NCBI GenBank assembly: GCA_964410485.1
Contig: CAYPHJ010000019.1
Coordinates: 1-55,080 of the forward strand
Direction of reading: 5' to 3'
Origin: CAYPHJ01 sp964410485
Lineage (GTDB): Bacteria > Desulfobacterota > Binatia > UBA9968
DNA: 55,080 nt
Positions within the stretch are counted from its first letter, which is position 1. Every line of letters begins with the position of its first letter. The position numbers and the translations under genes are program-made. Shown here one piece after another: positions 7,998-16,681 of this stretch. The notes beneath the pieces were generated by a model, which was given only the letters and a program-made list of their open reading frames with translations, was not told where the DNA came from and ran no database searches.

Positions 7998-9470
7998 ATG
8001 GCCAAGCTGTTCATCGCCAGCGCGCACGTGGATGCGGAATCGAAGGAGACGACACCGGTCCGCAATCCTGCCACGGGTGAAATCGTCGATAGTGTACCAA
8101 AAGGATCCGTGAACGACATCCGCCGCGCCATCGATGTTGCCCAGGGTGCTCTCAAGAAGTGGTCGGAAATGGCGCCGTCTAAACGGGGGGCGATTTTGCT
8201 CAAAGCGGGACATTTGATTCTTGAACAGGAAAAGGAATTGGCTGCCCTTCTGACGCGTGAGCAAGGCAAGCCGATGCGTGAGGCAATATTGGAAATTCGG
8301 CGCTTTGTTCACACGTTGGACCACTACGGTGGCATGGCAAAGAGCCTGCGCACGGCCGCTGTGGTGCTCGATAACGGCCGCCACGGCCTGGTTTTGCGCA
8401 AGCCCCTGGGCGTTTGCGGTGCGATAGTGCCGTGGAATTTCCCCGTTTCACTCATGGGTAACAAACTAGGACCTGCCCTGCTAGCCGGCAATACGGTTGT
8501 CGTCAAGCCGGCGAGCACCACGCCCCTTACGGATCTTCGCTGCTGCGAGATCATCGACAGAGCCATTCAGGATGGCGGCGGCCCCAAAGGCGTCCTTAAC
8601 GTCGTTACCGGTCCGGGAAGCGTCGTTGGTGAGGAATTACTGGTGAACCCAACCGTGCGCAAGGTCGGCTTCACCGGAGCGACTGACACCGGAAGGCGCG
8701 TAATGCAATCGGCAGCCAAGGATTTCAAACATGTGACATTAGAGCTTGGCGGCAGCGACCCGATGATCGTGTGCGATGATGCTGATATCGACCGCGCAGT
8801 GAGCGCCGCATCGGTCGGCCGCTTTTTTAATTGCGGCCAGGCCTGTCTGGCGGTTAAGCGCCTTTATCTGTTCGAGAGTATCGCGGATGCCTTCATTGAA
8901 AAGCTAGTAGAAAAGGTGAAAAAGATCAGCATCGGTAACGGCCTCAAGGCCGGCGTCTTGATGGGCCCACTGCATACTGCCGAGCAGCGCCAGGAAGTCG
9001 AAGAACAGGTCGAAGACGCCGTTAAGCGTGGCGCCAAGGTTCTTTCTGGGGCCGAACGTCCGAAGGGTGATGACTACGACAAAGGCTTCTATCTTAAGCC
9101 AACCCTGGTCACCGATGTCGATCCCGCGTCCCGCATCTTGCAAGAGGAGTGTTTTGGTCCCGCTCTGCCGATCGTGCGCGTGAAGAACCTCGACCACGCC
9201 ATCGAGCAAGCCAACAACTCGATTTTTGGGCTAGGCTCTTCTATCTGGACCCGCGATATCAATCGTGCCATGCTGGGCGCCGAGCATATTGAAGCCGGTT
9301 ACACATGGATTAATTCGGCTCAGATCATCTATGACGAGCTTCCCTTTGGCGGCGTGAAACAAAGCGGCCTCGGCAAAGAGCACGGGGAAGAAGCCATTGA
9401 GCATTACACCGACTCAAAATCCGTGGTGATTGCGACGGAAACACAATCGGAGGCGGTGGGCGGCGAATAA
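7998..9470 (+). CDS. NAD(P)-dependent aldehyde dehydrogenase
   Basis: Oxidises an aldehyde to the acid; 490 residues, full length for the family. Visible active-site elements are GAIVPWNFP (oxyanion Asn), the cofactor-binding GFTGATDTGR, the general base Glu in LELGGSDP, and the nucleophile Cys in NCGQACLAVKR. The C-terminal ELPFGGVKQSGLGKEHG is typical of the succinate-semialdehyde/vanillin-type branch. A GGAGG site precedes ATG 7998. It is followed by an aryl-CoA-ligase-like gene after 106 bp, so an aromatic or hydroxy-aldehyde substrate is plausible but inferred. Confidence 0.93.
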   Translation: MAKLFIASAHVDAESKETTPVRNPATGEIVDSVPKGSVNDIRRAIDVAQGALKKWSEMAPSKRGAILLKAGHLILEQEKELAALLTREQGKPMREAILEIRRFVHTLDHYGGMAKSLRTAAVVLDNGRHGLVLRKPLGVCGAIVPWNFPVSLMGNKLGPALLAGNTVVVKPASTTPLTDLRCCEIIDRAIQDGGGPKGVLNVVTGPGSVVGEELLVNPTVRKVGFTGATDTGRRVMQSAAKDFKHVTLELGGSDPMIVCDDADIDRAVSAASVGRFFNCGQACLAVKRLYLFESIADAFIEKLVEKVKKISIGNGLKAGVLMGPLHTAEQRQEVEEQVEDAVKRGAKVLSGAERPKGDDYDKGFYLKPTLVTDVDPASRILQEECFGPALPIVRVKNLDHAIEQANNSIFGLGSSIWTRDINRAMLGAEHIEAGYTWINSAQIIYDELPFGGVKQSGLGKEHGEEAIEHYTDSKSVVIATETQSEAVGGE

Positions 9471-9498
9471 GCCTCTTCGCGAGACCTCAAATTACAAT

Positions 9499-9565
9499 AT
9501 TTCAAATCTCAGAATTGCGGATGACAAAATCTGGCCATCTGAAACATGACTGTGAGATCTGAAAT
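9499..9565. repeat. Imperfect 13-bp inverted repeat before the CoA ligase gene
   Basis: ATTTCAAATCTCA (9499-9511) and TGAGATCTGAAAT (9553-9565) are inverted with one mismatch. The right arm ends 11 bp before the ATG at 9577 in a stretch without a strong Shine-Dalgarno, so a folded leader could affect translation. It may instead be a decayed intergenic repeat. Confidence 0.5.
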
Positions 9566-9576
9566 GTAGCGCGACT

Positions 9577-11118
9577 ATGAATCTCGATTTGCCGCAAATC
9601 TACAACGCTGCCACGACCTTCGTGGATGAAAATATCGCCCGCGGTCGCGGCGGCAACATAGCGATCTATCATCCAGACCGGACGCTCACCTACCAGGATG
9701 TCTTTGAGAACGTGAACCGAACGGGTAACGCCCTGAAGGACCTCGGCATCGAGATCGAGCACCGGATCGTGCTGGTTCTACCCGACTCTCCCGAGTTTGC
9801 CTTTAGTTTTTTTGGCGCGATCAAAATCGGCGCTGTTCCTATTCCCACTAACCCATGGACGTCGGCCGACGATTATCTCTATCTGTTCAACGACAGCCGC
9901 GCGCGCGCTGCCATCGTCCACGAGTCAGCGCTGCCGCAAGTAGATAAAGTTCGCGAGCAGGCGCGCTTTTTGAAACATGTCATCGTAGTGGGCAAGCAGC
10001 GGCGAAACACACACTCATACGAAGCGCTTTTGGCCAATTCCGCGGCCCGGCTCGAACCCGAAGCGACAAGCAAAGACGATATTTGTTTCTGGGGCTACAC
10101 GTCCGGCAGTACGGGGTCACCAAAGGGCGCCGTCCACCTGCAGCACGACATGATCACCATTACCGATCTTTTCGTCAAGCCGGTCCTGAAGATGAACGAA
10201 ACCGATATTTGCTTCTCCGCTTCGAAGTTGTTTTTCGCCTATGGCTTGGGGAATTCGCTATACTTCCCTTTTCGTGTCGGCGGCGCTACCGTGCTCTGGC
10301 CGGAGCGCCCGGACCCCGAGAAAATTCTTCAAGTGATCGAGAAATATCGGCCGACGTTTTTCTTTTCTGTACCGACTCTTTATGCCCGCATGCTTCGAGT
10401 CGAAAAAAAATATGATTTAAGCTCGCTGCGGATTTGCCTATCGTCGGGCGAGCCCCTCCCGCCCGCATTGTTCCATCACTGGAAGCAGCGTTTCGGCTCG
10501 GAGCTCTTGGACGTCGTCGGCTCTACCGAGGCAACCCATGACTTTCTTGCGAATCGGCCCGGCCGGGCCAAACCTGGTAGCAGCGGGGAAGTAACGCCCG
10601 CCTTTGAGGCCAAAATCGTCAACGACGAGGGACAGCAAGTTCCGACAGGCGAAGTCGGCAACCTCATGGTCAAGGGGGATGCCAATTCGCCATACTACTG
10701 GAACAAGCACGAGCAAACCAAAAAAACCATGCAGGGTGAATGGCTCAAGACCGGAGATACGTACTATCGCGATGCCGATGGATATTACTGGTATTGCGGT
10801 CGTTCTGATGACATGCTCAAAGTGGGCGGTCTGTGGGTGTCACCAATTGAAATCGAGAATATCTTGATGGAACATCCATCGGTGCTCGAAGCCGCGGTAA
10901 TCGGTGATCAAGATGCCGATGGACTAATCAAGCCCAAAGCCTACGTTTTGCTCAAGAATGAATATAGACCGACGGACGACTTGAAAAACGCACTTCAACT
11001 CCACGTCAAAACCAAGCTTGCCCCATATAAATATCCCCGCTGGGTCGAGTTCGTGGACGACCTGCCGAAGACGGTCACCGGCAAAATCCAGCGCTTCAGG
11101 CTGCGTGGCCCAGGGTAG
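9577..11118 (+). CDS. Benzoate-CoA ligase family protein
   Basis: Adenylate-forming enzyme of 513 residues that would activate a carboxylic acid to its CoA thioester using ATP. It shows the AMP-binding P-loop YTSGSTGSPKGAVH, the family signature VVGSTEATHDFLANRPGR that resembles benzoate/hydroxybenzoate-CoA ligases, the WLKTGDTYYRDADGYYWYCGRSDD hinge, and the catalytic Lys in PKTVTGKIQRF near the end. The protein stops soon after that motif, as in this branch. Substrate cannot be fixed from sequence. It lies between an aldehyde dehydrogenase and a class II aldolase-like gene on the same strand. Confidence 0.88.
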   Translation: MNLDLPQIYNAATTFVDENIARGRGGNIAIYHPDRTLTYQDVFENVNRTGNALKDLGIEIEHRIVLVLPDSPEFAFSFFGAIKIGAVPIPTNPWTSADDYLYLFNDSRARAAIVHESALPQVDKVREQARFLKHVIVVGKQRRNTHSYEALLANSAARLEPEATSKDDICFWGYTSGSTGSPKGAVHLQHDMITITDLFVKPVLKMNETDICFSASKLFFAYGLGNSLYFPFRVGGATVLWPERPDPEKILQVIEKYRPTFFFSVPTLYARMLRVEKKYDLSSLRICLSSGEPLPPALFHHWKQRFGSELLDVVGSTEATHDFLANRPGRAKPGSSGEVTPAFEAKIVNDEGQQVPTGEVGNLMVKGDANSPYYWNKHEQTKKTMQGEWLKTGDTYYRDADGYYWYCGRSDDMLKVGGLWVSPIEIENILMEHPSVLEAAVIGDQDADGLIKPKAYVLLKNEYRPTDDLKNALQLHVKTKLAPYKYPRWVEFVDDLPKTVTGKIQRFRLRGPG

Positions 11119-11241
11119 TTCGGGTGAATGCCGAGGCTACTCAGCGATCAACTTGTAAACGCGACCTCGTAAACGCAAATGGAGCGCGGCAACGCCGGTC
11201 GCACAGGAGCACCAAAGTTACCGACACCAACAGGAGAACCT

Positions 11242-11946
11242 ATGAGCAGCATGAAAGAATTGAAGGAGACTCTCGCGTATTCCTGCAATATTCTCGCTCA
11301 CGAGGGGCATTGGGACAACATCCTCGGACATGTTTCGGTGCGGATCCCCGGTCAGGATCGCATTCTCATGAAGCCTCACAGCTTTGGTTTTGAAGAAATT
11401 CGGTCGCAGCATATTATCGTCGTCGATTTGAACGGTAAGAAGGTGGAAGGCAAGTTTGAGCGGCACTCTGAGGTGTTTATCCACACGGAGATTTACAAAA
11501 GTCGAGCTGACGTAAATTGCGTGGTCCACTCACATCCGCCGTATGCCACCGCGTTTGGCGCGCTGGGTCAACAACTTCGTCCAATCAGCCACGAAGGGAA
11601 CATTTTCTATGAAGGCCTGCCCATGTTCGACTACACGACCGCACTGATCAGAACACCCGAGTTAGGATACGAACTTGCGAAAAGTCTTGGTCCATGCCGG
11701 GCGGTATTAATGAAGAATCACGGTTCTACGGTGGTCGGCGAGAGCATCGAGGTGGCCACTTTATACGCTATTTTTCTCGAAAAGGCAGCGCGCATCCAAC
11801 TCCTCGCGACGAGCTCGGGCGATCCCTCGTGGACCACCGATGAAGAAGCCAAGATCAAATACGAACAGATCTACACGCCGCACCGTCTGACCTCGATGTG
11901 GGATTATTTCGTGCGGCGCGCAAAAAAGTTCCGCAAGTCGATATAG
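11242..11946 (+). CDS. Class II aldolase/adducin-like protein
   Basis: Zinc-dependent aldolase or decarboxylase fold, 234 residues. The metal site is seen as HSHPPYATAFGALG (His-x-His) plus KNHGSTVVGE. The proton-relay residues of sugar-phosphate aldolases are not obvious, so a small-molecule or aromatic decarboxylase role, as known for some family members, is as likely as aldol cleavage. The AGGAG site before ATG 11242 decides the start; an in-frame ATG at 11179 has no such site. The downstream gene encodes a second decarboxylase-like fold, supporting a shared pathway. Confidence 0.85.
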   Translation: MSSMKELKETLAYSCNILAHEGHWDNILGHVSVRIPGQDRILMKPHSFGFEEIRSQHIIVVDLNGKKVEGKFERHSEVFIHTEIYKSRADVNCVVHSHPPYATAFGALGQQLRPISHEGNIFYEGLPMFDYTTALIRTPELGYELAKSLGPCRAVLMKNHGSTVVGESIEVATLYAIFLEKAARIQLLATSSGDPSWTTDEEAKIKYEQIYTPHRLTSMWDYFVRRAKKFRKSI

Positions 11947-12019
11947 CAAAAGCACCTTTTCTGGCCCTATCATCGCAGGAGTCTTGGAAAATCTTGGCGA
12001 ACCGTGTTAGAGAGGCCGC

Positions 12020-12982
12020 ATGAGTAAGAAACTACACTTGACACTGGCTTGCGGCGACTATGAGATCATTCGGGCGCTCAAAGAGGGCACCGTGCAACCG
12101 GATGGTATCGAGCTGACCGTGTTGACCGATATGACTTCGGACGTGCGCCACTGGCGCATGGCTCGGAACCGCGAATTTGACGTCGCCGAGTTTTCCATGT
12201 CGAATTATCTGACCGCCAGGTTCAGCGGCCTGCCACTGACTGCCATTCCGGTCTTCTTGCACCGGCGTTTCCGCCACAGCTTTGTTTTCCTCAATGCAAG
12301 CAAAGGGATAACCAAAGCGACGGACCTGATCGGGAAAAAAGTGGGCCTGCGCAATTTCTCAGCCACCGCTAATCTGTGGATTCGAGGTATCTTGGAACAG
12401 GATTATCATTTGCCCCACCGGCGGGTTCAATGGTTTAAGCAGGACGAGGAGGAAGTGGAATTTACACCGCCGAAGGATCTTTCGCTCGTCCGTATTCCGT
12501 CGAGTAAAGACGTCGAAGACATGCTCGTTGCGGGCGAGCTCGATGCCGTGATCCATCCTGAAATTATCGGCCCAGTCTTACGCAAGGATCAGAGGGTAAC
12601 CCGGCTCTTTCCCAACTACAAGGAAATCGAAATGGAGTACTACAGACGCACCGGGATCTTTCCGATCATGCATACGACCGCCATCAAGCAGGAGATCCTT
12701 GATCGTCACCCGTGGGTTGCAATAAATCTACTCCAGGCTTTTGAGGCGGCAAAAAAGGCCGCGTACAAAAGACTGGAGAATCCCAGAATCGTCCCGCTCG
12801 CCTGGTTTCGTCATGCCCTTGAAGAACAGGAGGAGTTCCTGGGATCGGATCCGTGGCAATATGGACTCACTCAAACCAACCGCAACAATCTCGAGTGTTT
12901 GATGCAGTATTCATTTGAGCAGGGATTGATCGGCCGAAAAATGCCTCTCGAAGATCTCTTTGCACCAACTGAGGTAAAGTAG
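12020..12982 (+). CDS. 4,5-dihydroxyphthalate decarboxylase-like, substrate-binding-protein fold
   Basis: A 320-residue protein of the periplasmic-binding-protein fold but without any signal peptide (MSKKLHLTLACGDYEIIRAL), so it should act in the cytoplasm. The layout (LACGDYE, PDGIELTVL, FDVAEFSMSNYL, LIGKKVGLRNF, LVAGELDAVIHPE) matches proteins annotated as 4,5-dihydroxyphthalate decarboxylase, and the family also contains ABC-type solute-binding relatives. No permease or ATPase gene is nearby, which favours an enzyme. It is 3 bp from the SDR gene and probably in the same operon as the aldolase-like gene. Confidence 0.75.
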   Translation: MSKKLHLTLACGDYEIIRALKEGTVQPDGIELTVLTDMTSDVRHWRMARNREFDVAEFSMSNYLTARFSGLPLTAIPVFLHRRFRHSFVFLNASKGITKATDLIGKKVGLRNFSATANLWIRGILEQDYHLPHRRVQWFKQDEEEVEFTPPKDLSLVRIPSSKDVEDMLVAGELDAVIHPEIIGPVLRKDQRVTRLFPNYKEIEMEYYRRTGIFPIMHTTAIKQEILDRHPWVAINLLQAFEAAKKAAYKRLENPRIVPLAWFRHALEEQEEFLGSDPWQYGLTQTNRNNLECLMQYSFEQGLIGRKMPLEDLFAPTEVK

Positions 12983-12985
12983 GAA

Positions 12986-13693
12986 ATGCCGACCGCAATA
13001 GTTGCCGGCGTCGGGCCGGGCCTGGGCTCGTCGCTGGCCCGTGCACTGGCTCGGGAAGGTTATTCCGTGGCTCTTCTTTCCCGTGGGGCACAATCGAGCC
13101 AACCCGTAGCGGATGAGATCCGCGCCGGGGGGGGCAGGGCGCTTATCGTGCCCACCGACGTCACCCAACAACAAGCCGTCAAGGACGCGCTGGATCAAGT
13201 TCACCGGCAATTGGGTGGAGTGACCGCACTCGCTTACAACGCAAGTGGCTATGGTCGCGGCCCATTCCTCCAGCTAGAGCCGCAAATAATTGAACGGTCG
13301 TTTGCCGTTGGAACAATGGGTGCTGTCCATCTTGCTCAGGCAACCATTCCCGACATGCTGGCGGCCGGAGAAGGCTTCATCTCCCTTACCGGCGCCACTG
13401 CCGCGCTCAGAGGCCGGGCTGGCTTTGCGCCGCTGGCGATCGCCAAATCGGCACTACGCGTCTTGGGGCAATCCTTAGCACGTGAATTCCACCCCAAGGG
13501 CATTCATGTAGTCCATGTAATTATTGACGGGCAGATCGACACTCCACGATTGCGCGCTCGTGAGCCAGCACGCACTCAAGAGACACTGCTGTCCCCCGAC
13601 GCGATTGCCGCGGCTGTTATGCAAGTCATGCGACAATCGCGCGACGCCTGGACCCATGAACTTGATCTCCGTCCATACGTCGAGCCCTTTTAG
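12986..13693 (+). CDS. SDR-family protein lacking the catalytic Tyr
   Basis: Short-chain dehydrogenase/reductase fold, 235 residues. The N-terminal dinucleotide site reads VAGVGPGLGSSLARAL, with VPTDVT and the YNASGYG stretch in the NAG position. The usual YxxxK active site is replaced by LAIAK (in APLAIAKSALR), so Lys is kept but Tyr is Leu, and the catalytic Ser strand reads SLTGATAAL. Similar variants exist, but the normal hydride-transfer mechanism would be impaired. It begins 3 bp after the preceding gene with AGGAA upstream, so it is co-transcribed. Its role may be an atypical reductase or a binding protein. Confidence 0.85.
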   Translation: MPTAIVAGVGPGLGSSLARALAREGYSVALLSRGAQSSQPVADEIRAGGGRALIVPTDVTQQQAVKDALDQVHRQLGGVTALAYNASGYGRGPFLQLEPQIIERSFAVGTMGAVHLAQATIPDMLAAGEGFISLTGATAALRGRAGFAPLAIAKSALRVLGQSLAREFHPKGIHVVHVIIDGQIDTPRLRAREPARTQETLLSPDAIAAAVMQVMRQSRDAWTHELDLRPYVEPF

Positions 13694-13820
13694 GCCCGTC
13701 CGTTCCCTTGATTGATCTTGCCTGTGTATTGGCGTAAATTCCGAGGAACGGGATCCTATCGATCGTACTACGGCGCTCCGTATGTGTGTGCGACTCTAAC
13801 TGCAAAGCAGCCAGCGGAGA

Positions 13821-14189
13821 ATGACTATGTTTGGAAAAGGGTTATATCAAGAAGAAGAGTCAGTCTTGCGCGACATTATGAGGAGCATCGACAAGAAGAT
13901 TGACTATACCACCCGAGAGGGTGATGGCTCTCGCTTTACTTTACATCTCACACTCCGAGGTCATAAATCCGACGTATTGCTTGATTTGACCGACCTTAAA
14001 GTTGCGCGGACTACTATGGCTAAACGCCATCAAATTCGCCAAAAGATCAAAGCAAAATACGACCATCTCGATAAGTCGCGTTATGGGGAAGACATTCTTG
14101 GCCTCAAGTCTGCCAGGATCCTGCGCGCGTCGCCAAAGCCGGAGCCCATGACGCAAAGGGGGTTTGGGCGGTCCAGCCGTCGCAGTTAA
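13821..14189 (+). CDS. Small protein of unknown function
   Basis: I do not recognise this 122-residue protein. It is basic and soluble, with a predicted helix (EEESVLRDIMRSIDKKI), two beta-like segments (SRFTLHLTLRG, SDVLLDLTDLKVART) and a Lys/Arg-rich helix (KRHQIRQKIKAKYDHLDKSR). The C-terminal 20 residues are low-complexity and basic. A GCGGAGA ribosome-site-like sequence precedes the ATG. Codon use resembles neighbours and there is no competing gene, so I think it is real. It is followed by a G-rich spacer. Confidence 0.6.
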   Translation: MTMFGKGLYQEEESVLRDIMRSIDKKIDYTTREGDGSRFTLHLTLRGHKSDVLLDLTDLKVARTTMAKRHQIRQKIKAKYDHLDKSRYGEDILGLKSARILRASPKPEPMTQRGFGRSSRRS

Positions 14190-14383
14190 GGGGGGGGAGG
14201 GCACGGACGCTTGACCGCAGCATCCTTTTCGCTTTCGTGTCATTGTCTAATCCGAGCACTCCGTATTTAAAGCTGTAAGTCGTTGACACAATTACAGCGT
14301 CCCCGGGCCGGCGCACGCACCATGCCGAATCCAGCAAAAGCCACGGCAAACTAGCCTATAGCCATTACCTCTGGGGAGGCAAC

Positions 14384-15253
14384 ATGCAAAAAGCCAGGTT
14401 GATTCACCGTTACCTCGAAGACCACGGACAAATCATCATGCCCGGTGTATATGATGCCCTGAGCGCAAAAATCGCCGCGCGGACCGGTTTTGAGGTTGTT
14501 TTTATTACAGGCTACAGCCTTTCGGCCACGCTGCTGGGTGAACCTGACTTCGGCCTGCTAACCCAGACCGAAGTTGTGAATGCCGCCCAGCGCATCTGCT
14601 CTGTGGTGGATACTCCGGTCATTATTGACGCTGATACTGGTTACGGCAACGCCGTCAACGTTATCCGCACCGTTGAAGAGCTGATGCGGGCCGGAGCTGC
14701 CGGTATGTTCCTCGAAGACCAGGTCTGGCCGAAACGCTGTGGTCACATGAAGGGTAAGCAAGTCATCCCCCTCGATGAGCAGCTCAATAAGCTAAAAGCT
14801 GCGCTAGAGGCGAGAAAAGAACATGATTTTTTTATTGTCGCCCGAACCGATGCGCGCCAAGCTTTGGGTCTAGACGAAGCAATCAAACGCGGCCTTGCCT
14901 TCAAAGAAGCTGGCGCAGATGCAGTTTTTATAGAAGCACCCGAAAGCAAAGAAGAGATGAAAGACATTGCGCGTCACGTGCCCGGACCATTGGTCGCTAA
15001 TATGCTCGAGCGAGGAGTGACACCGATTATGCCGCCCAGGGAACTCAAAGAGCTCGGATTCGACCTTATTGTTTGGCCTCTCGCTCCCATCTACGCGGTT
15101 GCGAGGTCTCTCACTGAAGTCTATTCAACTTTGCGACGGGATGGGGGAACACTTGCCATTCTCGATCGACTGATGCCGTTTGATGATTTCAACCAAATCG
15201 TCGGTTTAAACGAAAAATACGCGCTCGACGAGCGTTACCGAAACGGTTCTTGA
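14384..15253 (+). CDS. Isocitrate lyase/PEP mutase family enzyme
   Basis: Cytoplasmic Mg-dependent TIM-barrel enzyme of 289 residues acting on C-C (or C-P) bonds of alpha-oxo or hydroxy acids. Landmarks are the MPGVYDALSAKIAARTGFE start, the Asp-rich metal site IIDADTGYGNAVN, and the catalytic loop EDQVWPKRCGHMKGK, which has the Cys of the lyase branch (2-methylisocitrate lyase, oxaloacetate hydrolase, carboxyPEP mutase relatives). A GGGGAGG site stands before ATG 14384. It closes the plus-strand catabolic series and converges on dnaN. Exact substrate unknown. Confidence 0.88.
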   Translation: MQKARLIHRYLEDHGQIIMPGVYDALSAKIAARTGFEVVFITGYSLSATLLGEPDFGLLTQTEVVNAAQRICSVVDTPVIIDADTGYGNAVNVIRTVEELMRAGAAGMFLEDQVWPKRCGHMKGKQVIPLDEQLNKLKAALEARKEHDFFIVARTDARQALGLDEAIKRGLAFKEAGADAVFIEAPESKEEMKDIARHVPGPLVANMLERGVTPIMPPRELKELGFDLIVWPLAPIYAVARSLTEVYSTLRRDGGTLAILDRLMPFDDFNQIVGLNEKYALDERYRNGS

Positions 15254-15336
15254 CCGGGGAAAAGATTCGCCGGCGCATACGGCAGCAGCTTGAAAGCAGG
15301 CGCTGAACCTCGGTCTCGGCCTGAGCTTGTTTTTCA

Positions 15337-16443
15337 TTATAACCGCATCGGCATCAGCACGTAGAGGTAGCCATCGGAGTCGCTCTTGCGAATAACGCTT
15401 GGACTGAGCTCATCTTTGAGTTCAATATCAATCTCTCCGTCGCTGTTTAACACGCTTAAGACATCGATCAAGTAACGGGCATTAAAACCGATCGAAAGCG
15501 GTTTACCTTTATACTCGGCCTGCACCTCTTCGGTAGCTTCACCCAGATCCGGATTGCTTGCCGATATCAACACCCTCTGCTCGGTGAAATCCATCTTGAC
15601 GCCTTTGTAGCGCTCGTTGGACAAAATGGAGACACGTCTCAATGCCTGCAGAAGCTCATCGCGATCGAGTTTCGCAAAGTACGGGTTGCCCTTGGGGATG
15701 ACCTTCGTGTAATCGGGAAAGTCACCGTCAATCAGTCGCATAAACAACTCGACCTTATCCTTCGTCACCAAGCCCATGTTTTCCTTGAACCCAATCGAGA
15801 CGACGCCCTCTTCGGCGGCATCCAGCAGCTTCTTCAATTCAGAAAGGCCTTTGCGGGGAAGAATAACGCCCTTGTTGAGGCCAACCGATCCCAACGCTTG
15901 CTCATCGAAGGCGAGCCGGTGTCCGTCGGTCGCGACCATCCTTACTTTTCCCGCATCTGCCTGTTCAACAAACACACCGGTCAAAGCATAACGCGTCTCA
16001 TCCGTAGAGACCGCAAAAATCGTCTTTTCAATCATCCCTCGGAGAATCGACGCGGCCGTCGTCGATAATGACTTTGCGTCAAAGCTGGGAAATTGGGGAA
16101 ACTCGCGCGCATCCATGCCAACGATCTTAAAAATCGACTTGCCGCTCCTGATTTCGACCCATTCATTTTCAAGCCGTTTTACATGAACCTCTTCTGTAGG
16201 AACCTCGCGGATAATTTCGTAGAGTTTCTTCGCGTTAACGGTGACTGTACCTTCTTTTTCAATTTCGCTTTCAATCTCGCCGCGTACACCGACCTCGAGA
16301 TCCGTTGCCGTTATCCGAAGCTCTTCCTTACGTGTCTCGATCAAAACGTTCGCCAATATAGGCATCGTGTTTCGTCGTTCGACGATACTTTGCGTCCAAT
16401 AAAGCGTTGCGAGAAGGTCTCCTCGCTTAGCTTTAATTTGCAT
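15337..16443 (-). CDS. dnaN: DNA polymerase III sliding clamp (beta)
   Basis: Ring-shaped processivity clamp, 368 residues in three repeated clamp domains. Recognisable segments are the MQIKAKRGDLLATLYWTQSI start, NTMPILANVLIETR, ALTGVFVE, MVATDGHRLA, the NPDLGEATEEV segment and the C-terminal YLYVLMPMRL ending typical of DnaN. GGAGG precedes the ATG. It lies 238 bp after dnaA on the same strand, the classic dnaA-dnaN order at bacterial origins. Confidence 0.97.
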   Translation of the reverse strand: MQIKAKRGDLLATLYWTQSIVERRNTMPILANVLIETRKEELRITATDLEVGVRGEIESEIEKEGTVTVNAKKLYEIIREVPTEEVHVKRLENEWVEIRSGKSIFKIVGMDAREFPQFPSFDAKSLSTTAASILRGMIEKTIFAVSTDETRYALTGVFVEQADAGKVRMVATDGHRLAFDEQALGSVGLNKGVILPRKGLSELKKLLDAAEEGVVSIGFKENMGLVTKDKVELFMRLIDGDFPDYTKVIPKGNPYFAKLDRDELLQALRRVSILSNERYKGVKMDFTEQRVLISASNPDLGEATEEVQAEYKGKPLSIGFNARYLIDVLSVLNSDGEIDIELKDELSPSVIRKSDSDGYLYVLMPMRL

Positions 16444-16518
16444 GTGCGTGCCTCCAGACGGCTCTCAGGTTCTTCTTAGCTCTTTAATATATAAATGATT
16501 AGAAGTAGTAGTAGGGGC

Positions 16519-16527
16519 TGTGAATAA
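16519..16527 (-). promoter_or_regulatory. DnaA box in the dnaA-dnaN spacer
   Basis: TGTGAATAA on the plus strand is TTATTCACA on the minus strand, an exact match to TTATNCACA. It lies in the 238-bp, AT-leaning spacer between dnaA and dnaN, which also has the AT-rich stretch around 16484-16500. A single clear box; other near matches in the spacer (around 16660-16678) carry two mismatches. Confidence 0.6.
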
Positions 16528-16681
16528 CGGATAAAACGAAAATAAGCCCACGTTTTCACCGAGGTATCTTGTGATCTATTTGCTTCGATTTTGCCGTAAT
16601 GTCACATCCAGCTGTCCTTCGAGACAGTTATTCTTTTTATGTCAACAGTCAAGGATGTCGATAACCACAGGATATCCCCAG

